Shown: one piece after another, positions 29,301 to 38,248 of the stretch
How the letters are laid out: each line of letters starts with the position of its first letter
Numbering within the stretch: position 1 is the stretch's first letter
Assembly: GCA_001567255.1 (NCBI GenBank)
Contig: LNBW01000053.1
Span: 1-64,000 of the forward strand
From: Bacteroidetes bacterium OLB9
GTDB taxonomy: Bacteria; Bacteroidota; Bacteroidia; Chitinophagales; Saprospiraceae
DNA: 64,000 nt
Reading direction: 5' to 3'
Position numbers and translations under genes: made by a program
The notes under the pieces: model-generated
What the model was told of the DNA's origin: nothing
Databases searched by the model: none
The model's input: the letters and a program-made list of their open reading frames with translations, nothing else

Positions 29301-29965
29301 GCATTGGAGGAAAGCTTGAAGAGTTTAATTTGGAAATATGTGCTAATTTAACACCTCAGGATCCGTTTATCATCACGAATAAAACTCTGGATTTAAAACC
29401 TGGTGATAAAACGGCTTTAAATAATACATGGCTTGAAGTAGGAGATAATGACAATGGCCCTACAGAGCTGGTATTTACTATTGTTACCTTGCCACAACAT
29501 GCGGAGATGCTCTTGAATGGCCTGCCATTGGCTGTTGGCTCGACATTTACTCAGGATGATTTAAATGGATGGAGACTTCGGTATGATTCTGATGCAACCT
29601 ATGAAGGCCCAGATGCCTTTACATTCACTGTATTTGATGGAGCCGGAGGATGGCTAGGTATTACTACTTTTAACGTTAATGCTGATAATGATAATAAAAG
29701 TACAAGTGTAGATGATACTAATATCAGCAATGATGTTTTTGTATCTCCCAATCCTACTACTGAGGTGATCAATATTGCATTGACTGGCAAAGCAAGTAAC
29801 TTCAAGACCTATAGGTTAAGTGATCTTTCCGGAAGAATAGTAACAGAAGGCAGCCTATCAGGTAAAAATACTTCCGTCGATTTAAGAAGTATCAATAAAG
29901 GCATTTATTTATTGCATCTCTCAGATGGTCGATTGACGGCGACTAAGAAGGTCATCCGTATGTAA
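26312..29965 (+). CDS. Giant secreted metzincin protease with P-domain and T9SS tail
   Basis: A 1217-residue exported protein. Order: signal peptide (ending NSMSAQ); pro-region; reprolysin-like metalloprotease domain (about 190-430) with HEVGHQFDAAHTWN as zinc site near residue 345 and IMSYAGSCD as Met-turn; Ig/Fn3-like domains (residues about 440-860); a P-type convertase domain near 860-1015 (ATHGRLSDLSAYLVSPSGTE, then MQGQWILRLVDGVAGIGG); a cadherin-like repeat (about 1020-1120); and a T9SS sorting domain (SPNPTTEVINIALTG, ending ATKKVIRM). It probably digests extracellular protein at the cell surface. A hairpin terminator follows. The frame is intact despite its length. Confidence 0.92.
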   Translation: MHMLRHSFALLMVVLFINSMSAQSFFKRTDERKISLRSNDERTIIPTKYEVFTLDVAGIKTYLRQTPMEFSGLVGLPLEIPMPDGSLEMFEVFEAPSMEPELSAKFPSIRSYKGVSHKDRSTSVRFAVGPNGFYAAIESLDGEKYIDPYSEKNTDDYIVYNVKDHRSDIYDNISMCGVEGGAPESAFHETSTLSGRTDIVDLRIFRLAMACTGEWGRVARRGTVEKCLADMNTMLTRMNAIYERELSLRFVLVAENDKLIFLDANTDPYNNSNEGKKILPTNTRVINGLLTGGAGAYDIGHVLSICYDIGGVAQLGSACQSNKGNGVTCNNNNDLSNIVTRVMAHEVGHQFDAAHTWNICSDYDDQRSGSWAYEPGSGTTIMSYAGSCDTDDVTKDNDDYFHVASLFQMYKKTNIGGNAYSCSQKVPTNNHFPTVTVPAVTYTIPISTPFALSGSGTDEDNDKLTYCWEQYDLGDKVALGTISDKGPLFRSYKPATNGDIRFIPKANNILSGNYTDKTEPLPDLARSFTFRLTVRDNNAEAGGVVWDECKVEVTDKAGPFKLIFPELDERFKTGQLVNILWDVANTDKAPVNCQKVNIYGSFSAALRDDDPNLVPLALDVPNNGSANVIIPNRISNFFRIVIKAADNIFLVSSKLPSRIEEATEPNIYVVPETTSINICQPDTGFVNFITQALGGFEGKVGFLIDSDLPAGITAVMGKDTIVAGEINTLIINTNQVVGSVSGTITVKTFADGVDTIINNVDVFVEGGNIDFVKTISPEADADNTTTLPKFFWNSKPDAISYEIQIATNPDFIGNSLVAEAIVADTTYIVPTLLKKSTIYYWRVRGNNNCKSGEWSEIRAFLTEVSACSELLSGTMDITIGVAKDAIAEIPLSVTLSGNVSDVNIGLIKATHGRLSDLSAYLVSPSGTEALLWSKKCANQQNVRIGLDDQSPDFFQCPINTGKLYRTDVSGGAAKLDIFNGEPMQGQWILRLVDGVAGIGGKLEEFNLEICANLTPQDPFIITNKTLDLKPGDKTALNNTWLEVGDNDNGPTELVFTIVTLPQHAEMLLNGLPLAVGSTFTQDDLNGWRLRYDSDATYEGPDAFTFTVFDGAGGWLGITTFNVNADNDNKSTSVDDTNISNDVFVSPNPTTEVINIALTGKASNFKTYRLSDLSGRIVTEGSLSGKNTSVDLRSINKGIYLLHLSDGRLTATKKVIRM

Positions 29966-29986
29966 TATAAAGTATATTTAAGATTG

Positions 29987-30024
29987 AAAATCAGGGATTA
30001 TATTAAAAATAATTCCTGATTTTT
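29987..30024 (+). terminator. Terminator after the giant protease gene
   Basis: AAAATCAGG (29987-29995) pairs with CCTGATTTT (30015-30023) around a 19-base AT-rich loop, followed by a T-run. It lies 21 bases after the protease stop codon. Confidence 0.65.
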
Positions 30025-30078
30025 TTTATTTGGATATGAGGTTAGGTTTAATTTTAGTTATGAATATAAATAATTGCA

Positions 30079-30086
30079 TATCTTTG
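30079..30086 (+). promoter_or_regulatory. -7 element upstream of the PASTA gene
   Basis: TATCTTTG followed by CA is a perfect -7 match, 22 bases before the ATG at 30109. A TTTTAG element lies about 21 bases upstream and may serve as a weak -33. Confidence 0.5.
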
Positions 30087-30108
30087 CAAAGCTAAAAGTA
30101 AACTGTGC

Positions 30109-30936
30109 ATGGCTGATAATAACAGTGAAGGTGGTTTTTTGAAGTATGTTTTTAGTATGGTTTTTGTTAAGCAGTTGCTGATGATTATGGGCGGCTTGCT
30201 TATTTTACTGTTATTAGTGCTTTTATGGCTGAGGATCTACACCCATCACGGACAGAAAATAGAACTACCAGATTTTATAGGTAAGAATATTGGTGATGCT
30301 CGCCAAATGGCAACAGATCATGATTTTGAAATTATTGCAGCTGATTCATTATTTATAGTCGGAAAACCTGGAGGTTTGATTACTGATCAGAACCCTAAAC
30401 CGGGATCAATGGTGAAGGAGCGAAGAAAGATTTATGTGACCGTCACAAAGTATATCAAAGAAACAGTTAGAGTGGCCGACTTACCTACACTCTACGGTAA
30501 CGCCTACGAGCAGAAGAAAACAGAGCTAAAGTATCGCGATATTGAGAGCGTTATCAAAGATTATAAGTACGATCCCGGCGAACCTAATCATATCTTAGAG
30601 GTATATTACAATGGTGAACTTGTGATTTCAAGAGATGGAAGAAAGGACAACGTAGTGATCGAAAAAGGTGGAACCCTTGAATTTGTACTTTCACGCCGTG
30701 ATGGTGGAGATGTCATGATTCCAAATTTGAAGTGTGTTACACTTGATGAGGCAAAATTTATCCTAGAAAGCTCCAGGCTTATGCTAGGAGATATCTCTAA
30801 GCGAGGTGAAGATGCTGAAGATGCTGTATGGTACATCATTGCACAGTCTCCTCCATATGATGGTATCACAAATATTAAAATGGGTGACAAGGTGTCTGTA
30901 ACAGTTGCCACTAAAAAGCCTGATATCTGTGATTGA
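30109..30936 (+). CDS. Membrane-anchored PASTA-domain protein
   Basis: A 275-residue protein with a cytoplasmic N terminus, one membrane span (about residues 23-44, LLMIMGGLLILLLLVLLWLR) and three extracytoplasmic PASTA-like repeats. The repeats begin IELPDFIGKNIGDARQMA, VRVADLPTLYGNAYEQ and VMIPNLKCVTLDEAKFI. PASTA repeats usually bind peptidoglycan fragments or lipid II. No kinase or transpeptidase domain is attached, unlike classical PASTA proteins. It is followed after 26 bases by a rhodanese gene. Confidence 0.9.
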   Translation: MADNNSEGGFLKYVFSMVFVKQLLMIMGGLLILLLLVLLWLRIYTHHGQKIELPDFIGKNIGDARQMATDHDFEIIAADSLFIVGKPGGLITDQNPKPGSMVKERRKIYVTVTKYIKETVRVADLPTLYGNAYEQKKTELKYRDIESVIKDYKYDPGEPNHILEVYYNGELVISRDGRKDNVVIEKGGTLEFVLSRRDGGDVMIPNLKCVTLDEAKFILESSRLMLGDISKRGEDAEDAVWYIIAQSPPYDGITNIKMGDKVSVTVATKKPDICD

Positions 30937-30962
30937 TAATTGCTGTAAAATATTTGATTAAC

Positions 30963-31274
30963 ATGGAAGATATAACAGTTGAAGAACTGAAGCAGAAGAT
31001 ATATAGAAATGAGTCATTTGTTTTTATCGATGTGAGAGAGCCTGAGGAGTATGAGCAAGCTAATTTAGGTGCTGAGTTGATTCCTTTAGGTACTTTACCT
31101 GATGTCCTACCATCTTTATTAGTACATCGAGAGAAAGAAATCATTATCCATTGTAGATCAGGCGCACGAAGCGGCAATGCTAAACTTTTTCTGGTGAGCC
31201 AAGGGTTTACCAATGTCAGAAACGTACTAGGAGGCATTCTTGAGTGGGAGCGATTATACGGATTGCATCAGTAA
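30963..31274 (+). CDS. Rhodanese-like sulfurtransferase
   Basis: A 103-residue single rhodanese domain. FVFIDVREPEEYEQANL is the N-terminal signature and IIIHCRSGARSGNA holds the active-site loop with the catalytic cysteine (CRSGAR). It probably carries a persulfide on that Cys for sulfur transfer or thiol metabolism. I start at ATG 30963, because the longer in-frame start overlaps the end of the PASTA gene. A strong bidirectional hairpin follows. Confidence 0.9.
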   Translation: MEDITVEELKQKIYRNESFVFIDVREPEEYEQANLGAELIPLGTLPDVLPSLLVHREKEIIIHCRSGARSGNAKLFLVSQGFTNVRNVLGGILEWERLYGLHQ

Positions 31275-31278
31275 ATAA

Positions 31279-31316
31279 AAAAAGGCTGTATTCTAAAAAA
31301 TAGGTACAGCCTTTTT
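31279..31316. terminator. Bidirectional terminator
   Basis: A perfect 12-base stem, AAAAAGGCTGTA (31279-31290) with TACAGCCTTTTT (31305-31316), with a 14-base loop. It lies between the convergent rhodanese and Sua5/YciO genes and provides T-tracts on both strands. Confidence 0.85.
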
Positions 31317-31336
31317 ACTTTATTGTCCTTTGAGAT

Positions 31337-31953
31337 TTATTCAATCGTTCCCTTACCTTCACGGATGACTTCAATCTCGTCTCCTATACAATCCAAAATA
31401 GTAGATTCTTCATCTTTACCCAAACCACCATCGATGAGCAAATCAACTTGATGCTGAAAATTTTGCTCAATTTCATCTGGATCTACAAATACCTTTAGTG
31501 CTCCACCATCCGTATTTAAGGAAGTAGAAATAAGCGGTGCTTCAAGGAATTCATGAAGTGAATCGAGAATCTCATTTTTAGGTATTCTTACACCTATTTC
31601 TTCCTTATTATTTTTAAAAAACTTTTGAACGTAATTATTGGAATTGAGTATGAATGTATAAGGTCCGGGTAAATAACGCTTCATGGTTTTAAATACATCA
31701 TTGTTAATTTGAGTAGTGTATTGAGAAATGACACTGATATTAGGGCAAATTAATGACATCCGAGCCTGTTTTTCTTTTTTGTTAAGAATACGACAGATTC
31801 GTTCTATTCCGGGCTTATTCGTCATCAGGCAGCCCAGTGCATACATGGTGTCTGTCGGAAAAATGACTATTTCTCCCTTATTGATACGTTCAGCTACTTC
31901 TTTTTAAATCGCGCTTGTTAGGGTTCGTGTCATGAAAAAAAATACCTTTTCAT
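31337..31953 (-). CDS. Sua5/YciO-family protein (two frameshifts)
   Basis: Removing one base from the five-T run at 31901-31905 and one from the eight-A run at 31935-31942 gives a protein of about 204 residues beginning MKRYFFHDTNPNKRDLKEVA. It continues KGEIVIFPTDTMYALGC, the nucleotide/threonine-binding signature of Sua5/YciO/YrdC proteins. Later blocks are YLPGPYTFILNSNN, GVRIPKN, PLISTSLNTDGG and LIDGGLGKDEESTILDC. These proteins act in, or resemble, threonylcarbamoyl-AMP synthesis for tRNA t6A37. Length and sequence favour the YciO side of the family, so the reaction is less sure. Confidence 0.8.
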
Positions 31954-32075
31954 AATCTCATCAATTTATCTGTTAAAAAATATAATTTCAATAATGTTTA
32001 TCATAAATGTTTTGTTCCGTCAAATTGTTGTGCAGAGTTATCACTTAATAAAAATATTTAATGAATTTTGTAATA

Positions 32076-33413
32076 TCAGAACTTAAGGAAATGCCACTTA
32101 TTGGTTCGCAAATACATATAGGACATGATAGCAATGCCCACCCAGTAAAAGACCTCAATAGACCACGCCCAGTTGAGTCCAAAGTAATACATTTTTATTA
32201 GAACATAACTGCATACGATATAAAACACGGTAAATATAGTTTGAATGCGCAGCGCTGTCTGGGTATGACCAGTACCTATCAATCCGTTGAAAAAGATACC
32301 TCCGATGCCAAATACGGTTAGGATAAGTAAAAGCATCGGCAAGTAAGGTTTAGAAAGCATGATTAATGACATATCTTCCTTGCCAAAAAGTGGGTACAGA
32401 AAAAATTCCGGAAATAAAACCACAGGAATGGAAATCAATAAGGTGGTAGCCAGATTGAGCTTTGTAGTTTTTATTATCAATGGTATAACCGCTTGCCTTT
32501 TTTTATGACCTATGAAGCCACTAACCAAGGTATTGATTCCAGTAGAATACCCCCAACATGGGATGGAAAGTATGAGATATACCGTGCGCAGCAGATTGGA
32601 GATTTCTAATTCTTGTCTTCCAATATTTTCTATGAAACTGAAAAATAAAAACCAGGATCCTATACTCAGTATAGATTGAAAGACAATCGGTATTGATATT
32701 TTAAACATATTGACTATCTCTTTAATAGCCGGGCCATTAAGCGTGAATAGCCTATATTTTCTGTTGCTCTTGTCAAATAGCATATAGACTGCAAAAACAA
32801 CAAATGCAACAATCTCAGCTATCGTACTTGCTGTTGCTGAACCTGCGATTCCCATAGGTTCAAAACCAAATTTACCAAAGACGAGTACATAGTTCAATAC
32901 AAGGTTGACAACAATCAGTACAAAAGTGTCATAGACAATGAATTTTGTGTCAGCAATACCAGTATAAAATGCAATGAAACATAAGCCTATATAACTAAAA
33001 AATACACCCCAACTCCTGGGTATGATGTATTCTATACATTTTTCAAGAATATGTGGATCTTTTACAAAGATTTCAAAAAAGCCGTGACTTCCAAATCTTA
33101 AAAATAAGAATAAAACAACGGCTAGAAGCAATTCAAATAGTACCAAGGCTTGAAATTCTTTGCCAGCGCCCGTAAAATTTTTTTCACCATATCTTCGGGC
33201 GATAATGATTTGCCCACCGCGCGAAAATCCGTAGCCAATACTTGAAATGATTAGATAAAATACGCCTACGAGCCCTGCAGCGGCAAAATCAACAGAGTTG
33301 TAATGGTACAAAAATACATTATCACTCAGTACGATAATGTTCTGAGCCGCACTTCCGAGCATAATGGGTACAGAAAGTGACAAAATTTGTTTGTAAGAGG
33401 TATTTAATTCCAT
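32076..33413 (-). CDS. MATE-family multidrug efflux protein
   Basis: A 445-residue inner-membrane protein with about 12 hydrophobic segments in two repeated halves, the typical MATE layout. Characteristic parts are LSVPIMLGSAAQNIIVLSDN at the N terminus, SRGGQIIIARRYGE in the first half and the equivalent TGINTLVSGFIGHKKRQ in the second. MATE transporters export drugs or metabolites using Na+ or H+ gradients; the substrate is unknown. It is divergent from the oligopeptidase gene, with 132 bases between starts. Confidence 0.9.
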   Translation of the reverse strand: MELNTSYKQILSLSVPIMLGSAAQNIIVLSDNVFLYHYNSVDFAAAGLVGVFYLIISSIGYGFSRGGQIIIARRYGEKNFTGAGKEFQALVLFELLLAVVLFLFLRFGSHGFFEIFVKDPHILEKCIEYIIPRSWGVFFSYIGLCFIAFYTGIADTKFIVYDTFVLIVVNLVLNYVLVFGKFGFEPMGIAGSATASTIAEIVAFVVFAVYMLFDKSNRKYRLFTLNGPAIKEIVNMFKISIPIVFQSILSIGSWFLFFSFIENIGRQELEISNLLRTVYLILSIPCWGYSTGINTLVSGFIGHKKRQAVIPLIIKTTKLNLATTLLISIPVVLFPEFFLYPLFGKEDMSLIMLSKPYLPMLLLILTVFGIGGIFFNGLIGTGHTQTALRIQTIFTVFYIVCSYVLIKMYYFGLNWAWSIEVFYWVGIAIMSYMYLRTNKWHFLKF

Positions 33414-33483
33414 TTGGGTTGCAAAATATCTGTTTTTTTTATCAAAATGGACGATTTAGCTAATTTTTATCTTTTTGTTAATG

Positions 33484-33491
33484 TATATTTG
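33484..33491 (+). promoter_or_regulatory. -7 element upstream of the oligopeptidase B gene
   Basis: TATATTTG matches the -7 consensus and lies 54 bases before the ATG at 33546. No TTTG is present at the ideal -33 distance. Confidence 0.4.
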
Positions 33492-33545
33492 ATAGATGTT
33501 TTTGACGTAGCATATTTTATCATATAATCTTTTAAAACCAATATT

Positions 33546-35753
33546 ATGTTAATTTTGAGTCGTTTGCTGCTGATAATTAGCCTTATATTTGTGATTTTCT
33601 CATGCCAAAGGCATAAAATTATTGACAATTCTAAAGATATGAATAAACGAAATACATCGACAAATTTATATGATTTGCAACCACCAGTGGCCAATAAAAT
33701 TAGACATAAATCGATTGTACATGGTCAAGAAGTAATAGATGATTATTACTGGATGCGTTTGTCTGATGAGCAAAAGGAAGCAGCTACACCAGATGAACAG
33801 ACTATGAACGTCCTAGCTTATCTTAATGCTGAGAATAATTATCGTGAAAAGATGATGCAACATACAGAGCACTTTCAAGGAAAAATTATTTGAAGAGATT
33901 AAAGGCAGAATCAAGCAAACTGATATGTCAGTGCCATATAAGGATAATGGGTATTATTATATCACTAGATTTGAAGAAGGTAAAGAATACCCGATTAAAA
34001 GTCGAAAAAAAGAGCATCTAGAAGCTCCTGAAGAAATATTACTGGATGTCAATGGCCTTGCAGCAAATCATGAATACTATCAACTCGGAGGTATGTCGGT
34101 GAGCCCTGACAATAACTTACTGGCTTACAGCGAAGATACCGTAAGTAGGCGACAATATACCATCCGATTTAAAAATTTAATAACAGGAGAATTACTCAGT
34201 GATGTCATACCTAATACAACAGGGAGTGTCGTCTGGGGTAATGATAATAAGACGGTTTTCTATACCTTAAAGGATGCTTCACTGCGCTCTTATAAAATCA
34301 TCAGGCATACCTTAGGCACTGAAACCGATCAGGACGTTGAGGTATTTCATGAGGTAGATGAAACATTTGGTACATATATTTACAAATCTAAATCAAGGAA
34401 ATATTTGATTATAGGATCGTTTGCAACACTTTCTCAGGAATACAGGATTTTAGAAGCAGATAATCCACTAGGTAGTTTTCGGATTTTTCAACCACGAGAG
34501 CGAAAGTTAGAGTATGCAATCAGTCATTTTGATGATAAATGGTTGATTACTACAAATAAGGACGGAGCTACAAACTTTAAAGTAATGGTCACTCCTGAAT
34601 ATGCAACGAGTAAGCAAAACTGGAAGGATTATATAGCTTATGATCCGTCAGTATTTATTGAAGGAATCGATGTGTTTAAAAGTTTCATGGCCATGTCTGT
34701 GCGAAAGGATGGTATCACTCAACTTTATATTAAACCTTGGATCAATGAAGAAGGTCATTATGTAGCTTTTGGAGAAGATACCTATACAGTCACTTTAGGT
34801 GTCAATCCTGATTTTGACACGGACTTGCTGCGGCTGGACTATACTTCACTTACGACTCCTAATTCCACATACGACTATCATGTAGGTGAGAAGCAACTGG
34901 AGCTATTAAAGAGACAGGAAGTAGTCGGGACTTTCAATCCTGATGATTACATCTCTGAACGAAAGATGGTACAGGCGTCGGATGGTACAATGGTACCGCT
35001 TTCTATCGTGTATAAAAAAGGCTTTAAAAAGGATGGAACTGCACCAGTGTTGTTATACGGATATGGTTCCTATGGTATCTCAATGGATCCATATTTTTCG
35101 TCAGCCAGGTTGAGTTTATTAGATAGGGGTTTTGGATTTGCAATAGCTCACATACGAGGCGGGCAGGAGATGGGTAGGCAATGGTATGAAGATGGTAAGT
35201 TTCTTCATAAAAAGAATACATTTACTGATTTTATAGACTGTGGTGATTTCTTAGTCAGAGAAAAATATGCTGCTAAAGATAATCTTTTTGCCAGTGGTGG
35301 CAGTGCTGGAGGATTGTTAATGGGTGCAGTATTGAATATGCGCCCAGACTTATGGAAAGGTGTGATAGCCGCAGTGCCTTTTGTAGATGTAGTCAATACA
35401 ATGCTAGACGAAAGCATCCCACTGACAACCGGTGAATTTGATGAGTGGGGAAATCCTAAAGATATCACTTATTATAATTATATGCTTTCGTATTCGCCTT
35501 ATGATAATGTTAGACGTGTTGATTATCCTGCTATGCTTGTCACGACAGGTTACTGGGATTCTCAGGTACAATACTGGGAACCAGCTAAATGGGTTGCTAA
35601 ACTTAGGGATTATAAAACGGATCAAAATCCATTATTACTGTATTGCAATATGGATACGGGGCATGGTGGTGCTTCTGGTAGATTCAAGCGATTTAAGGAA
35701 ACAGCTATGGAGTATGCATTTTGTTGGACTTAGCAGGACTAAGAGAGGAGTGA
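33546..35753 (+). CDS. ptrB: Oligopeptidase B, S9A family (two frameshifts)
   Basis: A serine oligopeptidase of about 735 residues that cuts short peptides, typically after basic residues. The N-terminal part has a lipoprotein-like signal (ISLIFVIFSCQRH). The frame breaks at the A run 33881-33885 (remove one A, giving GKLFEEIKGRIKQTDMSVPY) and again at the T run 35719-35722 (add one T, giving AFLLDLAGLREE before a stop at 35753). The propeller domain is followed by the hydrolase domain with GGSAGGLL (nucleophile), YWDSQVQYWEP (acid) and DTGHGGASGR (His). The repaired end overlaps the next gene's GTG start (GTGA), which supports both corrections. Confidence 0.87.
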
Positions 35754-36850
35754 AGTATTTTGAACCATATACATTTCAGAGATCTGGACTCAAAGTAGCC
35801 AATAGAATTGCCTTATCGCCGATGACCAATAAGCAAAGCCATGAAGATGGCACGCTTTCTGATGGTGAATACAAATGGTTGATACGCAGAGGTAAAGAAG
35901 GTTTCGGTGTTTTGTTTTCTTGTGCAGCTAACGTTTCAATGGATGGCAAAGGATGGAATGGTGAGCTGGGTGTTTACAGTGATTTACATCTTGAAGGGTT
36001 AACTCAGTTGGCACAAGGCATACGTGCCTGTCATAGTACCGGGCTTGTACAATTATACCATGGCGGAGCTCGCAGTCCTGAGCCTCTAATTGGTTGCCGG
36101 CCATGGAGTGCTGTGGATCATATGTTTCGCTTAGGTAAGCATGAAGTTTCAGTCAGGGCTGCTACTGAAGTTGATATACGCAGAGTGATCAATGATTTTA
36201 AGGTTGCTGCATTGCGGTGTCAGCAAGCCGGATTTGATGGAGTCGAACTACATGCAGCCCACGGCTATTTGCTTCATCAGTTTTTGAGTACAGAAAACCA
36301 AAGAAATGATCGTTGGGGCGGGCGTTTTGAAAATAGAATCCGATTATTGATGACCATCGTCAGCGAAATAAAGTCCGTGATAAACCCAAATTTTCTAGTT
36401 GGTATTCGGCTGACACCGGAAGATAAATATACTTATAAAGGAACTGATTTTGATGAAAGCCTGCATCTTGCTGAACAATTAATAGAAGTGGGCATTGATT
36501 TTTTGGATGTTTCTACCTGGGATTACCGTAAATCACCTGACAAATATCCTGATTCTGGGCAGCCTATAATCTCATGGTACAGAAGCCGGCTAGGTACTGA
36601 TTTTCCATTGTTTGTAGCCGGAGATATTTGGGATCCTACTGATGCCATGCAAGCTATGCAATATGGTGCTGACTTTGTTTGTCTTGGAAAAGCAGCCATA
36701 GGTGTACCGGACTGGCCTTCAAAGGCACGTCAATCCGAATTTAAAGCACCAAGACCACCCTATACTAAAGAACACCTTGCTGCGGCAGACCTTAGTCAAC
36801 CATTTATCGACTATATGTCAAAATGGGAAAACTTTGTTGTCAGTGAATGA
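35750..36850 (+). CDS. Old-yellow-enzyme-type NADH:flavin oxidoreductase
   Basis: A 366-residue FMN-dependent ene-reductase. ANRIALSPMTNKQSHEDG is the N-terminal FMN-binding signature, and HAAHGYLLHQFLSTENQRND contains the substrate-anion-binding His pair and the YLxxQFLS motif. DRWGGRFENRIRL follows, and the C-terminal phosphate site is in DFVCLGKAAIGVPDWP. I chose the GTG at 35750, which sits right after a purine-rich AGAGAGGA site and overlaps the repaired ptrB stop. Any longer start would run deep into ptrB. It may reduce activated alkenes or quinones; the physiological substrate is unknown. Confidence 0.85.
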   Translation: MKYFEPYTFQRSGLKVANRIALSPMTNKQSHEDGTLSDGEYKWLIRRGKEGFGVLFSCAANVSMDGKGWNGELGVYSDLHLEGLTQLAQGIRACHSTGLVQLYHGGARSPEPLIGCRPWSAVDHMFRLGKHEVSVRAATEVDIRRVINDFKVAALRCQQAGFDGVELHAAHGYLLHQFLSTENQRNDRWGGRFENRIRLLMTIVSEIKSVINPNFLVGIRLTPEDKYTYKGTDFDESLHLAEQLIEVGIDFLDVSTWDYRKSPDKYPDSGQPIISWYRSRLGTDFPLFVAGDIWDPTDAMQAMQYGADFVCLGKAAIGVPDWPSKARQSEFKAPRPPYTKEHLAAADLSQPFIDYMSKWENFVVSE

Positions 36851-36893
36851 GATCTATTCTGATTAAATCAGTTGTTTTATTTTGCTAAGATGC

Positions 36894-37625
36894 TTAAAAC
36901 TTAGTTTCCAGTAAGTATGGCATCATAGCTCTCCATGTAGGCCAGTCATGCCGCATATCATAGCCCCAGATATCCAGATCATGAGGTATTTGCCTATGGT
37001 GTAATAATCCTGAAAGATAACGTGAGCCATTGGGATCTTCATAATCTCCTGATCCTGACAGAATGTGGATATGCTTAGAACTTCTGATGGTGTTCAGGTG
37101 GTCCTCGTTATTGAGGTCATTAAGATAATGAAGTGGGCTATTCCAGTAACAGTCTTCGTCCCAATAACCCTTGGTGTAAGCACCTAAATCATAGATGCCC
37201 GACATTGAAATACAACCTCTGATGGCCCATGGATTTTTGAAAAATAAATTAGCAGCATGTAATGCTCCAAATGAAGCTCCACAAGTATAAATAGGCGTGT
37301 CTAAACTTGTGCGCTTTTTAATGAAGGGCACAACTTCGTTATGAACATAATCATTAAACTGGTTGTGTCTGACAACCTTTGTTCTGCCACTCAACTTGCT
37401 ATTGAGCCAGCTTTCATTATTAATAGAGTTGATAGAATATACCTTTACCTTTCCTTCTTCAATATATTTTTCTATAGCATCAATTAGCAGAAATCTTTCG
37501 TATTCCAGATAATCTGCAGCGGCGGTCGGAAGTAATAAGATGACCGGCCCATAATGACCATATTCCACTATTTCCATTTGCTTATTCAGTGCCGGACTGT
37601 ACCATGATTGTATCTCTCTATGCAT
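36894..37625 (-). CDS. Esterase-D-like alpha/beta hydrolase
   Basis: A 243-residue soluble protein of the putative-esterase (esterase D) type. Visible signatures are MEIVEYGHYGPVILLLPTA near the start, the nucleophile elbow CGASFGALHA near residue 116, the acid region LSGSGDYEDP and the C-terminal His in DMRHDWPTW. No signal peptide is seen, so it is cytosolic. Homologues hydrolyse small esters or act on mycolyl/enterobactin-like substrates; the substrate here is unknown. It is convergent with the flavin oxidoreductase gene. Confidence 0.85.
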   Translation of the reverse strand: MHREIQSWYSPALNKQMEIVEYGHYGPVILLLPTAAADYLEYERFLLIDAIEKYIEEGKVKVYSINSINNESWLNSKLSGRTKVVRHNQFNDYVHNEVVPFIKKRTSLDTPIYTCGASFGALHAANLFFKNPWAIRGCISMSGIYDLGAYTKGYWDEDCYWNSPLHYLNDLNNEDHLNTIRSSKHIHILSGSGDYEDPNGSRYLSGLLHHRQIPHDLDIWGYDMRHDWPTWRAMMPYLLETKF

Positions 37626-37788
37626 AACTAAGTTTATTTTGATGCAATAATAGGAATTATTAAATAGAACTGGAATTTAAACCTACAATTTATTAATAGG
37701 AATTGTAATTTTTTTTTCATCTAGCTTAGAACTAAATTAATTTATTTACGAATGGATGTAAATAAGATAGAAAATTATTGACTAAATA

Positions 37789-38235
37789 TCACAGGCTTCT
37801 GCTCATTTTGATGTGAGGCAGACCTATTTCTTTAAAGGGCTTTCCTACGGCCTGATAGCCAAGTTTAGTATAAAATTCAATAGCTGTTGATCTGGCGTGT
37901 AGTTCCATGAGGTGGTAGCCTTTGTTTTTAGCAAATACTTCGGAATATTTGACCATATAACTACCAATGCCAACTGATTGTAGCTCCTGTCTCACGGCCA
38001 CTTGTCGCATTTTTAGTGTGGAAGTGTTGATTGGCTTTAAAATCAGACATCCTACCAGTTGTAAGGTTGCAATCTGATAACAGGCGATATGAAAAGAATC
38101 AAACTCAGTGGCAAGGTCTTTAGTATGAAATTCCATCTCTAATGGTTTGCGCAGAATGTCGTACCTCAGAGATACAGTTTCATCATACTCAGGCGTTGCA
38201 AAATCAATAGGTATGCAAAAATAGGATGGAGACAT
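37789..38235 (-). CDS. GNAT-family N-acetyltransferase
   Basis: A 148-residue acetyl-CoA-dependent acyltransferase. The acetyl-CoA-binding core is MRQVAVRQELQSVGIGSYMV (Q/RxxGxG/A pattern), followed by ELHARSTAIEFYTKLGYQAV, which is typical of the last beta-alpha unit. The start segment SLRYDILRKPLEME is typical of the ElaA-like subgroup. The acceptor is unknown. It lies 13 bases downstream of the DUF4249 lipoprotein gene on the same strand and may be co-transcribed. Confidence 0.88.
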   Translation of the reverse strand: MSPSYFCIPIDFATPEYDETVSLRYDILRKPLEMEFHTKDLATEFDSFHIACYQIATLQLVGCLILKPINTSTLKMRQVAVRQELQSVGIGSYMVKYSEVFAKNKGYHLMELHARSTAIEFYTKLGYQAVGKPFKEIGLPHIKMSRSL

Positions 38236-38248
38236 ACTAATAACTGTG

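Noticed and set aside
28828..29304. A 158-codon minus-strand frame across the giant protease
   Set aside because: Antisense to the P-domain of an intact gene, low-complexity Ser/Pro/Leu content, no recognisable domain.
35432..35749. The longer frame that would add 106 codons to the flavin oxidoreductase
   Set aside because: It overlaps the oligopeptidase B gene, encodes an unlikely Ile/Leu-rich leader, and the GTG at 35750 has a good ribosome site and the family N terminus.
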